Assembly (NCBI RefSeq): GCF_000787375.1
Contig: NZ_JRJU01000004.1
Location: 156,233-220,232 of the forward strand
Source: Halalkalibacter okhensis
GTDB taxonomy: Bacteria; Bacillota; Bacilli; Bacillales; Bacillaceae_D
DNA: 64,000 nt
Direction: 5' to 3'
Shown: in pieces, positions 8,486 to 20,396 of the stretch
Layout: each line of letters starts with the position of its first letter
Numbering within the stretch: the stretch's first letter is position 1
Program-made: the position numbers and the translations under genes
Notes under the pieces: model-generated
Databases searched by the model: none
The model's input: the letters and a program-made list of their open reading frames with translations, nothing else
What the model was told of the DNA's origin: nothing

Positions 8486-9160
8486 ATGAAATACCTATTG
8501 ATTTTCGTTGCAGCTATCCTGTTGGCTAGTTGTGTTGAGACAGAAAGAGAAGTTCAAGAGCCCGTTCAGGAAGAGCCTACTGAACCGATCGAATCTTCTG
8601 AAGATCGTAGCCAAGCCGAGGATGATGAATCACCAGAAGAGGAGGTGTCTTCTACAAATGAGCTAGGACTAGAAGAAACAGCAGACCATATTGTTACCTT
8701 ATTAAGAGATCAAGATATGGAAGCATTAGCTGGTTTCGTTCATCCAACAAAAGGTGTACGTTTCTCACCATATGGACATATCAAAGTGGATGAAGATAAA
8801 GTTTTAACAACCGAACAACTCGATGAATTTTGGACAGATGAAACCGTGTACCACTGGGGCTACTTTGACGGCAGTGGTGAACCGATCGAAAAAACATTCC
8901 GGGATTATTACAATCGATTTGTTTATGACCATGATTATGCAAATGCAGAGGAAACCGCTGTAAATGAGCGGCTAGGCGACGGAATGATGATTGATAATAG
9001 TGATGAGATCTATCCGGATGCCGATGTAGTCGATTATTATTTTTCTGGCTTTGAAGAGGAGTATGACGGAATGGACTGGAGAAGCCTACGTATCGTGCTA
9101 GAGGAGCAAGATGAGAAATGGTACCTTGTTGGCATTATTCATGATGAATGGACAATTTAG
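8486..9160 (+). CDS. Acidic secreted lipoprotein of unknown function
   Basis: The protein has 224 residues. MKYLLIFVAAILLASC is a lipoprotein signal with the lipidated Cys at 16, followed by a Glu/Pro/Ser-rich linker (about 17-60) and a compact domain starting ETADHIVTLLRDQDMEALAGFVHP. The wording of that domain, an N-terminal helix on how much of something is left followed by a mixed alpha/beta part ending WYLVGIIHDEWTI, resembles small extracellular domains common in Bacillaceae lipoproteins with no known role. The ribosome site AAGGAGGGG is strong. The strongly acidic composition fits an exported protein of a halophile or alkaliphile. It is divergent from the cyclase gene. Confidence 0.82.
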   Translation: MKYLLIFVAAILLASCVETEREVQEPVQEEPTEPIESSEDRSQAEDDESPEEEVSSTNELGLEETADHIVTLLRDQDMEALAGFVHPTKGVRFSPYGHIKVDEDKVLTTEQLDEFWTDETVYHWGYFDGSGEPIEKTFRDYYNRFVYDHDYANAEETAVNERLGDGMMIDNSDEIYPDADVVDYYFSGFEEEYDGMDWRSLRIVLEEQDEKWYLVGIIHDEWTI

Positions 9161-9204
9161 GAGAGAGACCTAACAATCAAATAAAAACCATCGCTCCACA
9201 TCAT

Positions 9205-9226
9205 CGCTTCGGACAGACACTTCGCT
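9205..9226 (+). repeat. Left arm of a 22-bp inverted repeat flanking the 9.2-10.0 kb repeat region
   Basis: The arm CGCTTCGGACAGACACTTCG plus two bases is complementary, with two mismatches, to 10017-10038. The two arms enclose the whole block of repeats between the lipoprotein gene and eno. Confidence 0.6.
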
Positions 9227-9320
9227 AGTTAAGAGTATCATTCCTTCTATTCTTTCAAAGTAGGATTTTTTACTTCTTAACAGATGAGGGTCACTAAAGT
9301 AATATCCTATTGTCCGAGGC

Positions 9321-9436
9321 TCGTTCCATTGCGCTCCAGCCTACTCGCACCCGCAAGGAGGTGTCGAGCCTCCTCGGCTGTGGAGTCTCGACCCTACCTC
9401 TATTTCCCGCAGGAGTCGAGTGGCTTACGCTTCATT
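9321..9436 (-). repeat. GC-rich Bacillaceae-type intergenic repeat, copy R1
   Basis: About 115 bases, reading on the minus strand from GACTCCTGCGGGA through GAGGAGGCTCG to CTGGAGCGCAATGGAAC. It is nearly identical to 36018-36132 and related to 50848-50965 and 59171-59286. Repeats with these same conserved blocks are common between genes in Bacillaceae, from general knowledge. Confidence 0.8.
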
Positions 9437-9618
9437 ACACTTAGAGGGTAAATGATATTACAGCTTTACCAATAAATTTTAAAAATAGGAGAATTCTCTT
9501 AACTAGCGTAGGACATACACATAGACACTCACTATTTTTTTGCTTCTATATTATAAACGCGACTCCGCCATTTCTTTAAACTCTTATGTATGTCGAAAGT
9601 CCTGTTATTGTTTCTTCA

Positions 9619-9990
9619 TTTGATATCATTAGATTCACCTACATCTATGTAATACCTAAATAATAAAATAAATAATGTCAGTTGAATGTTTGATGAAAAT
9701 TAAACTTCAGACTGTAGACAAAAAGCCTTTGAGTTTCATTTCTCAAAGACTTTTCACGCTAGTTCTCCTATTTTCTTTTGATAGTTGAAGAGGAGGGAAT
9801 TTCTATCTTCCTCTCAACAAGCGGACGGGATGGGGGGCCGACTCCTGCAGGAGGGAAGGGCAGGTTGAAATCCACCGGCGCAGCCGGTTAGTTCAACGCC
9901 CGCCTGCGGAAAGCGTGCCCCCCATCCCGGGAGCGAGATCAAAGCTCCTTTTCAAGTCCTAAATAAACGAGCACTTTTTCAGTGGCCTCA
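9619..9990 (+). repeat. 370-bp duplicated structured element, copy D1
   Basis: It is about 85-90% identical by eye to 59555-59924, in the same orientation. Within it, CGGGATGGGGGGC (9826-9838) pairs perfectly with GCCCCCCATCCCG (9917-9929), enclosing a palindrome CTCCTGCAGGAG and a hairpin CCGGC-GCA-GCCGG flanked by GTTGAA/TTCAAC. No conserved reading frame was found. Confidence 0.8.
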
Positions 9991-10016
9991 GGATAGCTCA
10001 CCAGCCGCCCTCGGAA

Positions 10017-10038
10017 AGCGAAGTGTATGTCCGGAGCG
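10017..10038 (-). repeat. Right arm of the 22-bp inverted repeat
   Basis: Inverted partner of 9205-9226. It lies inside a partial GC-rich repeat ending GAAAGCGAAGTGTATG and GGAGCGGTGATTGGAAC. Confidence 0.6.
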
Positions 10039-10065
10039 GTGATTGGAACCAATGTATTGTTTCAC

Positions 10066-10099
10066 AAAAAACCGTGCCTCTACATCAGAGGCACGGTTT
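10066..10099 (-). terminator. Rho-independent terminator of the glycolytic operon
   Basis: AACCGTGCCTCT pairs with AGAGGCACGGTT around a five-base loop, with a T-run on the minus strand ten bases past the eno stop codon. Confidence 0.92.
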
Positions 10100-10108
10100 A
10101 CTTATTGC

Positions 10109-11422
<1,314 letters not shown>

Positions 11423-11513
11423 TCAATTTATTTTCGGTAAAAAATAGTGATTTCATTCAACTAACCGTAATATGATTCAACTAAAACTAAGCAATTCCTG
11501 CCTAGAAAATCAA

Positions 11514-13048
11514 TTATTTCTTAATTAATGAAACTCCCGTCATCTCTTCTGGCTGTTTTCCATCTAATAATGCTAAAACAGTCGGAGCTAAATCAGCGAG
11601 TTTTCCGTCTTGCTGCAACTCAATTCCGTTTTGAGTAACAATGACTGGCACTTTATTTGTTGTATGAGCTGTCATTGGCTTATCTTCTAATGTTAGCACT
11701 TCATCTGCATTACCGTGATCAGCGGTAATGATAGCTGCGCCACCCTTAGCGTTAATCGCATCAACGACTTTTCCTAAACACTCATCAACCACTTCTACTG
11801 CTTTAATCGTTGGCTCAAGCATACCTGAGTGTCCAACCATATCTGGGTTAGCAAAGTTTAAAATAATCGCATCATGCTTATCAGCTTCAATGTCGGCAAG
11901 TAACGCGTCCGTCACTTCGTATGCACTCATTTCAGGCTGTAAGTCGTATGTGGCTACTTTTGGTGAATCGATAAGAATGCGCTCCTCACCAGGGAATGGC
12001 TCCTCACGTCCACCACTAAAGAAGAATGTCACATGTGGATACTTTTCCGTTTCCGCAATGCGAAGTTGTTTGAAATTTTGTTGTGACAGCACTTCACCGA
12101 GCGTGTTATCTAGGTTTGTCGGCTTGAACGCGACATAACCATCAACCGTTTCGCTAAATTTCGTTAAGCATACATAATGAAGGTTTCTTGGATGCATGTC
12201 TCCACGGTCAAATCCACGGAAATCTTCATTTGTGAATACTTGAGACATTTGAATTGCACGGTCTGGACGGAAGTTAAAGAAGATAACCGCATCATCATCT
12301 CCAACTGTTCCTACTGGCGTTCCGTCTTCCTTTGTAATAACAGAAGGAATAACAAACTCATCAAAAATGTCATTTTTATAGTTGTCTGTAACGACATCTA
12401 TTGGGTTGGTGTAGGCAGGACCTTCGCCATATACCATTGCACGGTAAGACTTCTCAACACGCTCCCAGCGACGGTCGCGATCCATCGCATAGTAACGGCC
12501 GTGAATCGAAGCAATTTCCCCAACACCTAAATCCTCAAGCTTACTTTGCAACGCACGAACATACACTTCAGCTGAAGTTGGCCCTACGTCACGTCCATCA
12601 AGGAAGCCATGTACGTAAACCTTTTCCACGTTTTCACGCTTCGCCAGTTCAAGAAGAGCATACAAATGCTCAATGTGACTATGAATCCCACCATCTGATA
12701 AAAGACCATACACATGTAAAGCACTGTTTTTTTCTTTCACATGGTTCATTGCTGCATGGAATGTTTCATTTTCAAAGAAATCACCTTCGCGAATCGATAA
12801 ATTCACGCGTGTTAAGCTTTGATACACAATACGTCCAGCACCAATGTTCAAATGTCCTACTTCCGAATTCCCCATTTGACCTTCTGGTAAACCAACAGCT
12901 TCCCCTTGTGCTTCAAGAGTCGCATGTGGGTATTGGTTCCAGTAACGATCAAAGTTAGGCTTCTTTGCTTGCGCTACCGCATTCCCTTTTACTTCATCTC
13001 TCATCGCAAATCCATCGAGGATGATGAGAGCTACTGGTTTCTTACTCA

Positions 13049-13049
<1 letters not shown>
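11514..13049 (-). CDS. gpmI: 2,3-bisphosphoglycerate-independent phosphoglycerate mutase
   Basis: It interconverts 3- and 2-phosphoglycerate via a phosphoserine enzyme with two Mn ions. The alkaline-phosphatase-like family is shown by Asp12 in LIILDGFA, the nucleophile Ser62 in [14 protein letters not shown], the substrate loop GRDVGPTSA, and metal ligands in [10 protein letters not shown] and TADHGNAD. The length of 511 residues is standard. The start codon overlaps the tpiA stop by one base, so the two are translationally coupled. Mn-dependent GpmI enzymes are pH-sensitive in Bacillus. Confidence 0.99.
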
Positions 13050-13810
<761 letters not shown>

Positions 13811-13860
13811 TCACCTCTTTATCGGATTAAAGCGGGGTCTGACCCCCACTGTTCAATCAA

Positions 13861-15048
13861 TTAAGCTTTATCGTTAAGTGCCACTAGTCCTGGAAGCTCT
13901 TTCCCTTCCATGAATTCAAGAGATGCACCGCCGCCTGTTGAAATGTGGCTCATTTTATCTGCAATACCAAATTTCTCAACAGCTGCTGCTGAGTCTCCTC
14001 CACCGATCACAGAATACGTGTCTGTGCTTTCAGCAAGAGCTTCTCCGACCCCTTTTGTTCCTTTAGAGAATGCTTCTAGTTCAAATACACCCATTGGTCC
14101 GTTCCAAATAACAAGCTTTGATTCTGAAATGACTTTACGATATGTATCAATCGTCTTTGGTCCAATATCTAGAGCTTCCCAATCAGAAGGAATTTCATCG
14201 ATATTAACCACTTTGATATTCGCATCATTTGAAAAATCATCCGCAACTGTTACATCTAATGGCATGTAGAAGTTCACATTGTTTGCTTTTGCTTTTTCCA
14301 TAAATGATTTGGCAAGATCGATCTTATCTTCTTCAAGTAATGATTTCCCAACTTCATGGCCAAGTGCTTTTACAAAAGTGTAAGCAAGTCCTCCGCCAAT
14401 AATTAGGTTGTCTACTTTATCTAAAAGATTATCAATAACACCGATTTTATCTTTAACCTTTGCTCCACCGATAATTGCTGTAAAAGGACGTTCAGGATTT
14501 GATAATGCTTTCCCAAGAACATCTAGCTCTTTTTCCATTAAAAGGCCTGCAACAGCCGGTAAGTGATGAGCAATCCCTTCCGTTGACGCATGAGCACGGT
14601 GAGCTGCTCCAAACGCATCGTTAACGTAAACATCTGCTAATGCAGCAAATGCTTTTGCTAATTCAGGGTCGTTTTTCTCTTCACCAGAATAGAAGCGAAC
14701 GTTTTCAAGCAACAATACATCCCCCTCAGAAAGAGCATTTGCAGCTTCTTCCGCTTTTGGACCATGTGCTTCATCCACTTTCTTCACGTCTTTTCCAAGA
14801 AGTTCGCTTAAACGAGCGGCAACTGGAGTTAGACGTAATTCTTCTACCACTTCACCTTTTGGACGACCAAGATGGGAAGCAAGAATGACTTTAGCGCCTT
14901 GTTCTACTAATGCTTGAATCGTTGGAATCGCTGCACGAATACGAGTTTCATCCGTAACTTGACCATCACCCATTGGCACGTTGAAATCGACACGGCAAAA
15001 TACTTTTTTCCCTTTAAGGTCGATATCACGAATCGTTTGTTTGTTCAT
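13861..15048 (-). CDS. pgk: Phosphoglycerate kinase
   Basis: It makes ATP from 1,3-bisphosphoglycerate in glycolysis. The 395-residue protein has the N-terminal substrate domain signature [19 protein letters not shown], and the C-terminal nucleotide domain with [11 protein letters not shown] and [13 protein letters not shown]. It is third in the operon, 89 bases after gapA; in B. subtilis an additional promoter lies before pgk, but I could not identify one here. Confidence 0.99.
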   Translation of the reverse strand: MNKQTIRDIDLKGKKVFCRVDFNVPMGDGQVTDETRIRAAIPTIQALVEQGAKVILASHLGRPKGEVVEELRLTPVAARLSELLGKDVKKVDEAHGPKAEEAANALSEGDVLLLENVRFYSGEEKNDPELAKAFAALADVYVNDAFGAAHRAHASTEGIAHHLPAVAGLLMEKELDVLGKALSNPERPFTAIIGGAKVKDKIGVIDNLLDKVDNLIIGGGLAYTFVKALGHEVGKSLLEEDKIDLAKSFMEKAKANNVNFYMPLDVTVADDFSNDANIKVVNIDEIPSDWEALDIGPKTIDTYRKVISESKLVIWNGPMGVFELEAFSKGTKGVGEALAESTDTYSVIGGGDSAAAVEKFGIADKMSHISTGGGASLEFMEGKELPGLVALNDKA

Positions 15049-15137
15049 TTTGGCTAGACCTCCTGTATGGATTGCAATTTTTACAGCGGAAAGAGGAGGA
15101 AACTTCTATCATATCCTCCTCCACCAACTGTTACTTA

Positions 15138-16166
<1,029 letters not shown>

Positions 16167-16200
16167 TTATAAAGAATTTATCAAAAAGAGCAATGCCCTT

Positions 16201-17226
16201 TTATCTACGTAATTGTAATAATGCTTCAGCGGCAGCTTCATCTGTAATCAACACATCACTTGGCTGATACTTCATATAGGCAGCAATCGCTTCTCCCTTT
16301 GAAGCTCCCCCAGCAACGGAAATCACATACTTATGCTCCCCAAGGTCATCAAGCTGTAAACCAATCGTTCGCTGCTTATGGATTGGTTCGCCGCGACGGT
16401 TGAAATAGTATCCAAACGCCTCTGCTACAGCCTCTTCCCGATTAAGCTTGTCAATAAACGAATTTACTGAATCACGTCTGAGAGCCATCGTGCTTGCATC
16501 TCCAATCCCATGAATGACAGTACAAGCTGATTTAATCAGCCTTAGGATGTCCTTAACAGAAGGTTCTAATACAAGAGATGAGTAAGCTTCTTCACTAATT
16601 TGGTCTGGGACGTGCAACAAACGATATTGTGCCCCTGCTCGACTTGCAAGCTCTGCACTAATCGTATTTGCTTGGTTCTCAACCTGCTCCCCAAGTCCGC
16701 CACGTGCGGGAACAAACACAACTTCCCTTGTTTTAGCATCAGGCTTCATCATTTCCGCAACAGCTGCAAGGGTTGTACCCCCCATCACTGCAACAACGTC
16801 TTTTGGTTTAATGATTGCCTTGAGCTCACTAATACAAGCTCTCCCCATTTCTCTTTTAACCCATTCATCCTTATCACTATTTCCAGCAACAACTATGACT
16901 TGCCCTACACCGAGTTCCTTTTCTAACTTTGCTTCTAATTCCCGCAGTCCAAGGAGCTCCTTCATCATCTCTTCCAACTTTTCAAACAACTTCTCGCCTT
17001 CTTCGGTAATGCTCATACCTGATGTAGCAAAATGAACAAGACCTTGGTCCTTTAAAAAAGTAACCTCGCCTCGTAACACACGTTCGGAAAGCTGTAAATT
17101 TGCCGACAAGCTTCTTCGACCAATCGGTTGCATTAACTTAATGTAGTGAAGGATTCGGTAACGCTTGACCATGACGTCAAGTAAATCGGGTAATAATTTT
17201 TTTTGTATGTCTAATAATGAATTCAT
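16201..17226 (-). CDS. cggR: Central glycolytic genes regulator CggR
   Basis: This SorC/DeoR-type repressor, relieved by fructose-1,6-bisphosphate, controls the gapA operon. The 341-residue protein starts MNSLLDIQKKLLPDLLDVM, has a helix-turn-helix around RRSLSANLQLSERVLRGEV (residues 36-54), and a sugar-phosphate-binding C-terminal domain with VMGGTTLAAVAEMM. An AAAGGAG lies nine bases before the ATG at 17226; an upstream in-frame extension to 17325 would run through the operator and is rejected. First gene of the operon and autoregulated, given the operator just upstream. Confidence 0.97.
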   Translation of the reverse strand: MNSLLDIQKKLLPDLLDVMVKRYRILHYIKLMQPIGRRSLSANLQLSERVLRGEVTFLKDQGLVHFATSGMSITEEGEKLFEKLEEMMKELLGLRELEAKLEKELGVGQVIVVAGNSDKDEWVKREMGRACISELKAIIKPKDVVAVMGGTTLAAVAEMMKPDAKTREVVFVPARGGLGEQVENQANTISAELASRAGAQYRLLHVPDQISEEAYSSLVLEPSVKDILRLIKSACTVIHGIGDASTMALRRDSVNSFIDKLNREEAVAEAFGYYFNRRGEPIHKQRTIGLQLDDLGEHKYVISVAGGASKGEAIAAYMKYQPSDVLITDEAAAEALLQLRR

Positions 17227-17254
17227 AGAGCCAAACTCCTTTAAGTCAGGACTG

Positions 17255-17290
17255 GACTCATTATGTCCCGCATAGACATTTTTAGTCCCG
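17255..17290 (-). promoter_or_regulatory. CggR operator, two tandem sites
   Basis: On the minus strand, 29 bases before the cggR start, the sequence reads CGGGAC-N6-TGTC, then four bases, then CGGGAC-N6-AGTC. This is the known CggR operator layout (CGGGACN6TGTCN4CGGGACN6TGTC) with a single mismatch in the last block. Confidence 0.93.
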
Positions 17291-17361
17291 TTATTCGCAA
17301 AAAAAAGACCAAAATCCTCATCCACAACTACATATTACCAAGGATAGGGTCCTTTCACAAG

Positions 17362-17613
17362 TTATATTTGCCTATTTATTTCAAGTAAACGCTTTCTTAC
17401 CTTTTCTTTCGATATTTGACCAAAATCAACCTCTTCCCCATTGACTAGAATGACCGGAATCATAATTTGATATTTTTCAAGCAACGCATCATCTTTGTAA
17501 ATATCAGTAATTGTCATGGTAAAAGGAACTTCTTCAGCTAATGGTCTAATAAGGTCGATTGCTTTGTCACAAAGTGGGCAATCCATTTTTGACATAATGG
17601 TTACTTCTAACAT
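17362..17613 (-). CDS. Glutaredoxin-like (DUF836) thiol-disulfide protein
   Basis: A small thioredoxin-fold protein of 83 residues with the redox pair CPLC at 12-15, a cis-proline in IMIPVILVNGEEV, and a short C-terminal helix. Relatives reduce disulfides or mixed thiols; the partner is unknown. The ATG at 17613 is favoured over a GTG 12 bases earlier because the purine-rich AAAGAGAG falls before it at a usable distance. It ends 72 bases before the cggR operator and is probably monocistronic. Confidence 0.85.
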   Translation of the reverse strand: MLEVTIMSKMDCPLCDKAIDLIRPLAEEVPFTMTITDIYKDDALLEKYQIMIPVILVNGEEVDFGQISKEKVRKRLLEINRQI

Positions 17614-17665
17614 TTCTATTATCACTCTCTTTTATTCGTAGTATGTAGGATTTAGCTTTACCATT

Positions 17666-17791
17666 GATGGGCAAGGGCTTCTCTCGCTGCGCGCCTTAAG
17701 GAGAAAATCGTTCCTTAAGGCTTTAGAACATGGCAGCGGCTCCGCTCCTTGCTTCGATACTGAACCAAAAGGGAAGACCGCCCTTTTGGTT
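17666..17791 (-). repeat. Structured hairpin repeat (family Q), copy A
   Basis: The 126 bases are identical to 17818-17943, so this is a recent tandem duplication with a 152-base period. In the minus-strand sense it has hairpin 1 CCAAAAGGG-cggtctt-CCCTTTTGG, then GAAGCAAGGAGCGGAGCCG, then hairpin 2 CCTTAAGGA-loop-TCCTTAAGG. It shares this plan with 48.2-48.7, 51.1 and 53.1 kb. Confidence 0.85.
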
Positions 17792-17817
17792 TGATATATG
17801 TTTTTAGCTTATTCGAC

Positions 17818-17950
17818 GATGGGCAAGGGCTTCTCTCGCTGCGCGCCTTAAGGAGAAAATCGTTCCTTAAGGCTTTAGAACATGGCAGCGGCTCCGCTCC
17901 TTGCTTCGATACTGAACCAAAAGGGAAGACCGCCCTTTTGGTTCAGTATC
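17818..17950 (-). repeat. Structured hairpin repeat (family Q), copy B, serving as rpoN terminator
   Basis: This is the tandem partner of copy A. Its hairpin 1 is extended to a perfect 18-bp stem, GATACTGAACCAAAAGGG around the loop CGGTCTT, and the stop codon of rpoN (TGA) lies inside the stem. It probably works as the rpoN terminator or 3' mRNA stabiliser. Confidence 0.85.
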
Positions 17951-19247
17951 TTTTCCTTTTTGAGGAGGAGGGGATTCCTAGTTCATCTCGGTATTTTGCG
18001 ATCGCTCTTCTTGAGACGGTTGTTCCTTTTTCGGTTTGGAGCCAGCTGACAATTTTTGCATCTGAAAGCGGCTTTTGCTTATTCTCTGTTGCAATTAGCT
18101 CTTTCATCCACTCTTTAATCGAACGACTTGAAGTGGATTCTCCTAGTCCATTTTGAACAGCTGATGAGAATAAAGATTTTAGTTCAATGATGCCTCTAGG
18201 TGTATCCGCAAATTTATTCGTTGTTGCACGGCTGACGGTCGATTCATGAACCTCAATCTCCTCAGCAATCTCTTTTAACGTAAGAGGCTTAAGCACACCA
18301 TCTTTTTTTAAGAAATAATCCTTTTGGTGTCTAGCAATCGCTTCTCCCACTTTAACAATCGTTTGTTTTCTTTGCTGAATACTTCTCATCAACCATTGGA
18401 CTTGCTGTATTTTTTGTTTCGCGTATTGACTTGCTTCCGCATCATCTGCGTGACGCAGTAATTCTTCATAATGATGATTAAGTCCCACACTTGGAATTAA
18501 ATCATCTTCTAGGTGAACAAGCAAATCCCCTTCATATGGAACAATTCGAATTTCAGGACTGACGAATTGAACCGGCTCTGACATATACTGAGTGCCTGGG
18601 CGTGGGTCTAACTTTTTGATCAGATCATTTACTTCCTGAACTTCGGCTAGTGGAATATTTAATTGCTGAGAAATCTCCTTCCACTTTCTTGTAGTGAATT
18701 CTTCCATATGAAACATTATGATTTGCTCTGCAATATAATGAGGGTCATCCATTTGTTGCAATTGCAGCAATAGGCACTCTTGTAAGTTCCTAGCACCTAC
18801 TCCTGCTGGGTCAAAGTGCTGCAATATGCCTAGTAAATGTTCTCCTTCTGTTTGAGAAATTTGTAGGTCTTCGCATATTTCCTCAAACGGCCTAGAGACA
18901 TACCCATCCTCTCTCAAGCTATAAATCAAATATGTTAAGTTTTTCCTCTCTTTTTTTGTGAGGCGAAGTTCCTGTAATTGTTTGAGTAGAAAATCACTTA
19001 AACTCGTTCGCTCAATATGGGCATAATCTATTGGAGAGGGTTGATCTGAAACATTGCGATAGGATGAATAAGCTTGCTCTTCAAGCTTTCGAGTTTCCTT
19101 CACTTCTATTAATGGGTTCTCAAGTGCTTGCTCATGAATAAAAGATGACAGCTCTGTTGCTGAATACTGTAAGAGATGAATCGCCTGACGCAATTCTTGA
19201 GTCATAACCAAACTCTGTGTCTGCTGTTGAAACAATCCAAACTGCAC
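17943..19247 (-). CDS. rpoN: RNA polymerase sigma-54 factor
   Basis: This sigma factor directs -12/-24 promoters and needs AAA+ activators; in Bacillus (SigL) it serves levanase, arginine/ornithine, isoleucine/valine and acetoin catabolism. The 434-residue protein has the Gln-rich activator-contact region I (MQFGLFQQQTQSLVMTQELR), a core-binding middle, the HTH around KEIAEEIEVHESTVSRATTN, and a C-terminal RpoN box SRRAIAKYRDELGIPSS. The first ATG is preceded by GGGAGGGG. A perfect cre site 52 bases upstream implies CcpA control. Confidence 0.97.
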   Translation of the reverse strand: MQFGLFQQQTQSLVMTQELRQAIHLLQYSATELSSFIHEQALENPLIEVKETRKLEEQAYSSYRNVSDQPSPIDYAHIERTSLSDFLLKQLQELRLTKKERKNLTYLIYSLREDGYVSRPFEEICEDLQISQTEGEHLLGILQHFDPAGVGARNLQECLLLQLQQMDDPHYIAEQIIMFHMEEFTTRKWKEISQQLNIPLAEVQEVNDLIKKLDPRPGTQYMSEPVQFVSPEIRIVPYEGDLLVHLEDDLIPSVGLNHHYEELLRHADDAEASQYAKQKIQQVQWLMRSIQQRKQTIVKVGEAIARHQKDYFLKKDGVLKPLTLKEIAEEIEVHESTVSRATTNKFADTPRGIIELKSLFSSAVQNGLGESTSSRSIKEWMKELIATENKQKPLSDAKIVSWLQTEKGTTVSRRAIAKYRDELGIPSSSKRKRY

Positions 19248-19298
19248 GGTACTACCCCTCCCTTCACTTAGCTAAAACCAGTTTCTTGCTCCTAATCA

Positions 19299-19313
19299 TT
19301 GTAAGCGCTTTCT
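19299..19313 (-). promoter_or_regulatory. cre site (CcpA operator) upstream of rpoN
   Basis: TTGTAAGCGCTTTCT matches every position of the cre consensus WTGWAARCGYWWWCW. It lies 52 bases before the rpoN start. CcpA repression of sigL by road-blocking is known in B. subtilis, so the site fits its neighbour. Confidence 0.88.
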
Positions 19314-19592
19314 GATACTTATGCCTTTTATAGTTCATTTCATTCCTATCTTTAATTATATAGGAATTATGTTATCAAAACTATGTTAATGGTAGGTAAT
19401 CTCGTTTAGATTATAAAAAAACGGATATTATGAAAAGAGGGTTTAATTAGCTTGATATTGAATAGTATGTAGTAAGAGGAAAGGAATGTTGTCCAAATTG
19501 ATTGACTTGAAGCAGCGTTCCCGTTTTAATGATGAAGTGTGTTGCGAGATCCACACTAGCTTTTTGCCCCTTTTGTTTTAGAAGTGTTTTTA

Positions 19593-19622
19593 TTTGACCT
19601 TCTTTGACCATTTGGGTATGAT
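19593..19622 (+). promoter_or_regulatory. clpP promoter overlapped by a CtsR box
   Basis: The plus strand has -35 TTGACC (19594-19599), a 17-base spacer and -10 TATGAT (19617-19622). The tandem heptads TTTGACC-TTC-TTTGACC (19593-19609) are the CtsR operator GGTCAAANANGGTCAAA read in reverse. CtsR would therefore occlude the promoter until heat or protein stress. Confidence 0.93.
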
Positions 19623-19681
19623 GTACATAACCTAGTAATACAACAAAAGGTTTACTAATACCAAGAAGGAGGAATTTTTCG

Positions 19682-20269
19682 ATGAATTTAATCCCTACAG
19701 TTATTGAGCAAACAAACCGAGGCGAGCGAGCATACGACATTTATTCTCGTCTATTGAAAGATCGTATTATTATGTTAGGAAGTGCGATTGACGATAATGT
19801 TGCCAACTCCATTGTGGCACAGCTTTTATTCTTACAAGCAGAAGACCCTGAAAAAGATATTTCGATTTACATTAATAGCCCTGGTGGGTCCATCACTGCA
19901 GGTATGGCCATCTATGATACGATGAATTACATAAAGCCAAAAGTATCAACGATTTGTATCGGTATGGCTGCTTCTATGGGTGCTTTCCTACTAGCTGCTG
20001 GTGAAAAAGGCAAGCGTTTTGCCCTTCCAAACAGTGAAGTCATGATTCACCAACCACTTGGTGGAACTCAAGGTCAAGCTTCTGACATTCAAATTCACGC
20101 TAAGCGAATTATTGAAATGCGTGAGAGCTTAAACAAAATTTTAGCTGAACGTACTGGTCAACCTTTAGAAGTGATTGAGCGCGATACGGATCGTGATAAC
20201 TTCATGATTGCTGCAAAAGCACAAGAGTATGGCTTAATCGACAAGGTTATTCCGGCAACAAAAGCATAA
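19682..20269 (+). CDS. clpP: ATP-dependent Clp protease proteolytic subunit
   Basis: This is the barrel-forming serine peptidase that works with ClpC, ClpX or ClpE unfoldases. The 195-residue protein has the complete triad: Ser98 in GMAASMGAF, His123 in MIHQPLGG, and Asp172 in [15 protein letters not shown] precedes the ATG. It is one of the few plus-strand genes in the window and stands alone, with a CtsR-controlled promoter and its own bidirectional terminator. Targets in Bacillus include misfolded proteins, ComK and Spx. Confidence 0.99.
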   Translation: MNLIPTVIEQTNRGERAYDIYSRLLKDRIIMLGSAIDDNVANSIVAQLLFLQAEDPEKDISIYINSPGGSITAGMAIYDTMNYIKPKVSTICIGMAASMGAFLLAAGEKGKRFALPNSEVMIHQPLGGTQGQASDIQIHAKRIIEMRESLNKILAERTGQPLEVIERDTDRDNFMIAAKAQEYGLIDKVIPATKA

Positions 20270-20351
20270 GTCTAAAAATGGTCCCACCTTTGATCTATAT
20301 AGATTAGCTTTCTCGCGCTGGGATCAGATTGAATCAACTTATTCAAAAATA

Positions 20352-20396
20352 GAAAGACACCGTTTGCTTGTGGCTAGCGGTGTCTTTTCTTTTATT
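20352..20396. terminator. Bidirectional terminator between clpP and crh
   Basis: AAAGACACCG pairs with CGGTGTCTTT around a 15-base loop, with T-rich tails on both strands. It serves clpP (plus) and the crh operon (minus), whose genes converge here. Confidence 0.88.

Noticed and set aside
12401..12958. 185-codon plus-strand frame opposite gpmI
   Set aside because: Antisense shadow of a highly conserved gene; composition follows gpmI codon use.
19447..19740. 97-codon minus-strand frame upstream of and overlapping clpP
   Set aside because: It covers the clpP promoter and CtsR box, overlaps the start of clpP and has no ribosome site.
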